Shown: positions 60,201-64,000 of the stretch, in pieces
Numbering within the stretch: the stretch's first letter is position 1
Layout: each line of letters begins with the position of its first letter
Made by a program: the position numbers and the translations under genes
Notes under the pieces: model-generated
The model's input: the letters and a program-made list of their open reading frames with translations, nothing else
What the model was told of the DNA's origin: nothing
Database searches by the model: none
Source of the DNA: Pseudomonas vranovensis DSM 16006
Lineage (GTDB): Bacteria; Pseudomonadota; Gammaproteobacteria; Pseudomonadales; Pseudomonadaceae
NCBI RefSeq assembly: GCF_000425805.1
Contig: NZ_AUED01000003.1
Span: forward strand, 186,001 to 250,000
Length of the DNA: 64,000 nt
Reading direction: 5' to 3'

Positions 60201-61851
60201 GCACGTCATCTGCCTCCACGGTCAATGCCCTGTCGGCCTGAATCGCACTGCCACTGGCTTTGTTGCCCTTGCCCTCGGTCTTGCCGTTCTTGCCAAAGAA
60301 GGTGCCGGACACCAGGTCGCCCCGGTAGTCTTTGCTGGCCTGGCTACTCTTGAGGGCGACTTCGGCCACCTCCAGGCTGCTGGCCTTGAGTGTGACATCC
60401 CCCGGGCTGATGACCTTGCTACCCAGTATTCGCGTAGCGCCGCCCGACTCGAGGGCAATTTTCCTACCGGTCAAGCTGCTGGCCTTGGCGCTTTCTTCAT
60501 AGCTGCTGCTGTCCTTGTCGCCGCGCCAGAGGTACTTGCGATGGCGGATCTTCTCATCGACCTGACGGCTTTCGATGCCAGCTGTGAGGGTCAGTGAGTT
60601 GTCGGCCTTGACCTTGAGTTCACCGTCGGTATTCACCTTTGCGGCTACCAGGTTCATGTTCTGTCCGGCTTCCAGGGCAATGCCCTGGCTTGCGTGTAGT
60701 TCGACGCCGGTCTGTTTGCGATCGGTGCGCGTGGTGTCGCGGTTATAGGTTTCGGTAGTGACGAACCACCATTTTTTTGCATATTTGTCGTTGTCTTTCT
60801 TCAGGCTTTCCCGGGTCTGGGCATCAAGGTTCAGGTTCTTGCCGGCCTTGGCCTGGATCTGCTGCGCCTTGACGTTCACGGCGTTCAGGCCAAGATCCTG
60901 TGCGGCGGTCAGGGTCACGGCACCGTGTTCGGCGTTGAGCAGGCCGGGTTGTGTGGCGTTGCCGAGGAGCTGCAGGGCGCCCGCCGAATGGATCTCGATA
61001 CCGTCACGGCCGATGACCTGGCGCGAGCCCACGTTGACGCCGGCGCCCTCGGCCGTGCTGACGATGCGGATACGGCCGGCCTGCATGGCACCGAGCAGAC
61101 GGGCATCGATGCTGCCATCGGGGGACGCCAGGTGTTCGAGCAGTCGTTGATCGCTGTTGCGAATCAGGTTGCGTCCCGCCGTCAGGTGCAGCGTATCGCG
61201 GGCAGTGAGTGGTCCTTTGGTCTCGATGCGTGGGGCAATCAGGTCGAGGGCGCCCTCCAAGTTGCGCTGGCCGCCCTCGAGAACCTGCAGGCTGCCGTTG
61301 GCGTTGCGGGTGTCGAGCAGTTTGATGCTTTGCCCATCGATTACGACATTGCCGACCAGGAACCCCGCCCGGGTAGTGTTGATAAAGCTGCCGCCGTTGA
61401 GGGTGATGCCATTGGGGTTGGCCAGGATGTAGTCGGCGGGTCGACCGAAGATCTCCTGGGGCCCCTCGATGCGCGAGGCGTTCCTACTGATGACTTCGGC
61501 AAGAATGGTCGAGGCCGCCTGGCCCTGGAATTGCGAGTTGGCCGCCAGGGCGCCGGCCAGTTGCGACTGCCCGGCCTGGAGGGCGTTGTTGAGCACCACG
61601 CCGGGTGTGTTGACGTTGTAGTCCAGGAACTGGTTGTGCGACAGGCCACTTCCGTTGGGGGGCACGATGTCGATGACTGGTACACCATGGCCGTTTGAGA
61701 TCACGGGGCTACCGCCTGGGCCGGCAGTGGCCTGCAGGCCGTTATCGGCAAGGGTCATGTAGGGAGCAAGGAGGCTGACGGCAATCATCCAGCGCAGATG
61801 ATTGGGCGTCAGCCACGCAGGGGCTGGAGGGGTGGGTGTGGTGTACATCAT
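57277..61851 (-). CDS. TpsA, two-partner secreted filamentous hemagglutinin-like exoprotein
   Basis: A 1524-residue exoprotein. After an extended signal (about 1-35) comes the TPS secretion domain (about 40-290), with GLSHNQFLDYNVNTPGVVLN, NPNGITLNGGSFIN and GFLVGNVVIDGQS. The remainder is a long beta-helix of hemagglutinin-type repeats, including alternating DVTLKASSLEVAE-like and VNGSQVSANADDVEID-like blocks. Length resembles ShlA-type cytolysins and short adhesins more than CdiA toxins. No VENN motif or toxin-like C-terminal domain is visible; the protein ends RTTTVTSSIHQPGNRQ. It follows its transporter gene by 25 bases. Likely an adhesin or cytolysin; the choice is open. Confidence 0.9.
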   Translation of the reverse strand: MMYTTPTPPAPAWLTPNHLRWMIAVSLLAPYMTLADNGLQATAGPGGSPVISNGHGVPVIDIVPPNGSGLSHNQFLDYNVNTPGVVLNNALQAGQSQLAGALAANSQFQGQAASTILAEVISRNASRIEGPQEIFGRPADYILANPNGITLNGGSFINTTRAGFLVGNVVIDGQSIKLLDTRNANGSLQVLEGGQRNLEGALDLIAPRIETKGPLTARDTLHLTAGRNLIRNSDQRLLEHLASPDGSIDARLLGAMQAGRIRIVSTAEGAGVNVGSRQVIGRDGIEIHSAGALQLLGNATQPGLLNAEHGAVTLTAAQDLGLNAVNVKAQQIQAKAGKNLNLDAQTRESLKKDNDKYAKKWWFVTTETYNRDTTRTDRKQTGVELHASQGIALEAGQNMNLVAAKVNTDGELKVKADNSLTLTAGIESRQVDEKIRHRKYLWRGDKDSSSYEESAKASSLTGRKIALESGGATRILGSKVISPGDVTLKASSLEVAEVALKSSQASKDYRGDLVSGTFFGKNGKTEGKGNKASGSAIQADRALTVEADDVQIRGSKVKSKGDALLVSEKAQLSIETASNEASLSQREDDKKLFGLIGRTTERQEQRKDVLISDVSSDSNVRLASADEIRVIGSKLEAGKQLQLKAQKDITISAAEQQESVHSKQQDRGFTASANQTQDAVDGKPDSHQYNASVGYNVSTDDTQKSNRTHVASKLSGGQVQLISQSDVSVNGSQVSANADDVEIDAKNLNLTAAHNEQSNTTSTTHSGGGLRLTGGMDAVGSAFEGYHKQQVKEETRTQPQVSSLASSQNVKINTGKLVTEAAKIKADQSLIVNAGNIENRAQADTLSSKLTDKNWQASLGASVVYRDITRPIEKLAKGEEGNRFQQAGVEDSLAPPTLGTDIDAKHLNREEVHQTTTAQVTELTGGAVKIKATTIADTGTHYRAEKDALSIEAQSHHLAAAYDSSHSSLDRLDVEAGMRVETSTGSDINLRLAGKGGRLRTDENTQTARPGSLYGKTGIQVQLGSDGFYEGTPLNAGDGSLKLEAAGDLRLTQAQDQQLAHLNELKGDAWAKGGNSPAGKGMEFRGYLDQKASDRADTQGRAAQIDAKGDVLLKSGRTLELIGTNIGSRTHKIGSITLDAGGPLLVRAATDTHRAQGNSLGGGLELLGKTSADGKGGGLGGHIGAGRIDETSTSATGAQWFATNKMAITSSDHQDDAVHLQGVNVTADKVLINAVNGGIAIEASSSTEHYNNLDLTAGAGFNAMPGATKDEDKRGLYGRFQGLIDQRDNLAYQNSQWRAQQITLNSLADTRLEGVRMEGVRMEAGMIDGDIGADLRVASVQDRINTVKVELDARLSKEKNPQGYLNATKAFAGPLGGKVENAVGPTAQKVDPGLSPTLTFKLENTQIESVASQSTLSGHDGINLNVAGATELSGARLQTAKGKVELGSSPVTQRTLTGRDHRRDVGINASNAPVDLVTGLIEAYKPGNSSTSDETPVDLGLVRTSGHDRTTTVTSSIHQPGNRQ
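57886..57915. repeat. 15-base tandem repeat inside tpsA
   Basis: Two perfect copies of CATGCGTACGCCTTC follow each other; on the coding strand they encode EGVRM twice. A degenerate third unit follows. The unit length keeps the reading frame. Confidence 0.85.
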
Positions 61852-61876
61852 GGTCTCTCTTTTTTTGGTTGTGACA

Positions 61877-63571
61877 TCAGATGTTCAGGATCCACTCCAG
61901 CAGCCAGAAACCGGGTTCTAGGCCTTGGCGACGTTGCCCGCTGGCATGGAGTGCGCGTTGGTAGTCGAGTTTGAGCTGGCTGCCCGGCACGCTCAGTTCA
62001 AGGCCTGCGTAGGCGCCGGCCAGTCGTTGTGATGTGCTGCCGTGGTCGTATTTGCCCCAGCCCAGGTCAACGCCAAGGGCAGGACGAAGCACCAGGCCGT
62101 GGGGCAGGTCCAGCGGCAACGGCTGGCTCAGGCTGTTGCGCCAGACGGCGGCGCTGGCACCGGCGACCACCTGTTGGCGAAAACCGCGCACGGCAGTGTG
62201 GTCAGTCACTTGTTGTTGTTCGACGGCAGGCAAGGAGTCGGGGCTGTATTGCAGGTTCAGCTCGCTCTGCCAGCGCCAGGGCCAGTCGGGATCGAGGCCT
62301 TGCCGCAGGTGCAGCAGGTTGGCGCGGTACTTGCGAAACTGCGGCTGGGGGCTATTGCGCAAGCGCTGGGTACGGTCGGCGCCGAGCCAGTCCAGGCCTT
62401 GGGAAAGACCCAGGTAGGCGGTCCACAGACCGTCATCCAGCCATAGCAGGTTCAGGCCGGCCTCCAGGCTGGTGAGGGTCGGGCTCTGCAGGGGCAGGCG
62501 ATAGTCGGCCAGGCGATTGTCCAGGCGCTTGTGCTCAAGGCGCCAACTGGTGCTGAGCAAGCCTTGCTGGTTGCGCCACAGGTTTCGCTCCAGCCCCAGG
62601 CTGAAAAACGCACTCTGGCCGCTGCTGTACAGGCGCTTGCCAGGCAATTGCGCCTGGTACTGCAGCTGATTGAGGCTCAGGGCGTAGTGCCAGGGGCCGT
62701 AGGGAATGCTGTAGTACAGACCGTAACCGCGGCTGTAGCTTGAGCCGGTCTTGAGCGTGGAGTTGACTGACAGCTGCATGAAGTCGTTGAGTTCAAGCGG
62801 GCTGTCCAGGCCCACGCCCAGGCCCAGGCGCTGGCGTCCGGTCGCTTTGCTGCCCCTGTTGTCGATGTTGCTGCCCAGGTGCCAGCGGTTACCGAGCTGG
62901 CGCGGCGTGATCAGTACCCGGGTCGCGCCTTCGACGCTGCCGGGCAGTAGGTCGGCGACCAGGTCGAAGGCCTTGAGCCGATTGAGCTGGTCCAGGCCCT
63001 GTTCCAGTTCGTCCAGGCGCAGCGGCTGGCCGAGCAGGGACGGGAAGGCGCTGCGCAGCGACAGCGGCAAGTCGGGGTTGCTCAGCTCGATGGACTCGAC
63101 GAAGCCTTCGACGATGACGATGTCCAGCGTGCCGCCCGCTTGCGGGCGGCTGTTCAGGTAGGGTCGGCTGGTGAGGTAACCGGCATCTACATAGCGCTGG
63201 GTGATGGCCTTGAGCAATCGATTGACCTGTGCCGGACTCATGCAGGGTTCGATCAGCGGTTGCAGGGCAGGGGCGAGATCCGCCAATGACAGTTGCTGAT
63301 TGCCCGCCAGGCGTATCCCGCTCAGCGGCCAGCAGGCGACAGGGGCTTGCTCGATGGACGGTGCGGTGTGTGGCTGTGTGGGGGCGTCGTCGGTCCGCAG
63401 CAGTGTGCGCAGGCGCTGAAACTGCTCCAGTTGTTCCTGTTGCAGGCGCTGCTCACGCAGGTGCTGCATGACCGGTATGCCATCTGCCGCAGCCGATTGA
63501 TCGACCCACAACAGGGCGCCCGCCATGACCAGGGCAAAGGTTCGAAACGGGATGCGGCGTGAGCGGGGCAT
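61877..63571 (-). CDS. TpsB, ShlB/FhaC-type outer-membrane transporter
   Basis: A 564-residue Omp85-superfamily transporter for the TpsA product. The signal peptide covers about 1-28. A helix rich in Gln/Arg/Leu (HLREQRLQQEQLEQFQRLR) should plug the pore. Two POTRA domains follow (about 75-215; ITQRYVDAGYLTSRPYL, VRGF-type signature later in VTDHTAVRGFRQQ). A 16-strand barrel then ends in WLLEWILNI. Length equals ShlB-type partners. It is upstream of tpsA in the same direction, the usual order for such loci. Confidence 0.92.
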   Translation of the reverse strand: MPRSRRIPFRTFALVMAGALLWVDQSAAADGIPVMQHLREQRLQQEQLEQFQRLRTLLRTDDAPTQPHTAPSIEQAPVACWPLSGIRLAGNQQLSLADLAPALQPLIEPCMSPAQVNRLLKAITQRYVDAGYLTSRPYLNSRPQAGGTLDIVIVEGFVESIELSNPDLPLSLRSAFPSLLGQPLRLDELEQGLDQLNRLKAFDLVADLLPGSVEGATRVLITPRQLGNRWHLGSNIDNRGSKATGRQRLGLGVGLDSPLELNDFMQLSVNSTLKTGSSYSRGYGLYYSIPYGPWHYALSLNQLQYQAQLPGKRLYSSGQSAFFSLGLERNLWRNQQGLLSTSWRLEHKRLDNRLADYRLPLQSPTLTSLEAGLNLLWLDDGLWTAYLGLSQGLDWLGADRTQRLRNSPQPQFRKYRANLLHLRQGLDPDWPWRWQSELNLQYSPDSLPAVEQQQVTDHTAVRGFRQQVVAGASAAVWRNSLSQPLPLDLPHGLVLRPALGVDLGWGKYDHGSTSQRLAGAYAGLELSVPGSQLKLDYQRALHASGQRRQGLEPGFWLLEWILNI

Positions 63572-63693
63572 AGGCTGGCGTCCAGGCGTGGCGGGTTATC
63601 CGGCCAGCTGGATGTTAAGGACGCTGCTATTTGTCTGGATGCACTCCCGCGCCGGATGGCGGGTAGGTGGGAAGATAGGCTTTTGTGAGGAGC

Positions 63694-63714
63694 TTCCGGC
63701 GCAATGCGCCGGAA
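63694..63714. promoter_or_regulatory. Perfect palindrome between tpsB and the L,D-transpeptidase gene
   Basis: TTCCGGCGCA-A-TGCGCCGGAA has two perfect ten-base arms around one base. It lies about 15 bases past the stop of the minus-strand L,D-transpeptidase gene. No T-run follows on either strand. Confidence 0.5.
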
Positions 63715-63728
63715 TGTAGGACGTTCTG

Positions 63729-64000
63729 TCAGGGGCGAATTTCGATCATCGTGCCGTCCGGCACCATGTTCCACACTTCGCGCATGTCGCGGTTGGTCAT
63801 GGCGATGCAGCCTTCAGTCCAGTCCAGGGTGTGGAATACCTCTTCGGGGTACTCTTCATCGAGTGGCGTGCCATGGATCATGATCATGCCACCGGGTGGC
63901 ACGCCTTCGCGTCGGGCCCGCGCCGAATCGCTGATGTTCGGGTAGGACACGTGCATCGCCAGGTTGTAGCGGTCGCTCTCCTTGCGCCAGTCGATCCAGT
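63729..64000 (-). CDS. L,D-transpeptidase (YkuD family), C-terminal part
   Basis: The gene runs off the end of the window; its last 90 residues are present. Reading starts WIDWRKESDRYNLAMHVSYP and contains the YkuD active-site order MIMIHGTP followed by WTEGCIAMTNRDM, where His and Cys are the expected catalytic pair. YkuD enzymes form or remodel peptidoglycan cross-links or attach lipoproteins; the exact role here is not clear without the N-terminus. An internal ATG at 63954-63956 is not the true start, because the homologous region continues upstream. Confidence 0.9.
   Translation of the reverse strand, partial: WIDWRKESDRYNLAMHVSYPNISDSARARREGVPPGGMIMIHGTPLDEEYPEEVFHTLDWTEGCIAMTNRDMREVWNMVPDGTMIEIRP

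Overview
The window is a stretch of a Pseudomonas chromosome, most like the P. putida / P. fluorescens lineage. The base composition is GC-rich, genes are densely packed, and nine intergenic palindromes carry the pseudomonad REP core (GGAGCGGGCTTGCCCCGCGA and variants). From memory, the gene order lptG - csp - gcv operon - arc operon - heme-uptake system - glucose/Entner-Doudoroff cluster - leuA - xseA - guaBA - cumA - tadA - mltF - purL resembles the corresponding P. putida segment. Species cannot be fixed from the sequence alone. No tRNA, rRNA, CRISPR array, prophage, insertion sequence or integrase was seen.

Layout. 1-1.1 kb: end of lptG, an RDD membrane protein and a cold-shock protein. 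1.5-9.2 kb: glycine catabolism (gcvH-gcvP-sdaA-gcvT, minus strand) preceded by its likely TyrR-type enhancer-binding activator gcsR. The control region has a sigma-54 promoter, an IHF-like site and GcsR-like boxes. 9.3-16.4 kb: the arginine deiminase operon arcD-arcA-arcB-arcC plus a DUF5064-like gene (minus strand) under a probable ANR box, and a divergent second arcD paralogue. 16.4-22.1 kb: YbaN-like protein, PigA-type heme oxygenase, and a heme cell-surface signalling set (TonB receptor with signalling domain, FecR-type anti-sigma, FecI-type sigma) behind a Fur box.

22.2-39.2 kb: glucose catabolism. gap diverges from edd-glk-gltR-gtrS. It is followed by the glucose ABC transporter gtsABCD, the porin oprB, a hexose-6-phosphate mutarotase, the regulator hexR and zwf-pgl-eda. 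Outer-membrane entry, periplasmic binding, import, phosphorylation and the Entner-Doudoroff steps to pyruvate and glyceraldehyde-3-phosphate are all encoded here. HexR-type operators (TTGT-N7-ACAA) lie before gap, edd and zwf. 39.2-45.9 kb: leuA with a putative leucine-rich leader peptide, an M23 peptidase, xseA, a LysR regulator divergent from a TSUP permease, and an unknown protein with two CxxC motifs. 46-57.2 kb: purine and housekeeping genes guaB, guaA, cumA, tadA, mltF, purL and a small NIF3/YqfO-like protein.

57.3-63.6 kb: a two-partner secretion locus (TpsB transporter, then a 1524-residue TpsA exoprotein) with no recognisable C-terminal toxin or immunity gene. The window ends inside an L,D-transpeptidase gene.

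Most of the window is core pseudomonad metabolism. The less ordinary signals are regulatory: the leuA leader ORF, the layered gcvH control region, REP palindromes placed inside three operons, two unexplained palindromes flanking the glucose transporter operon, and a second complex repeat family.
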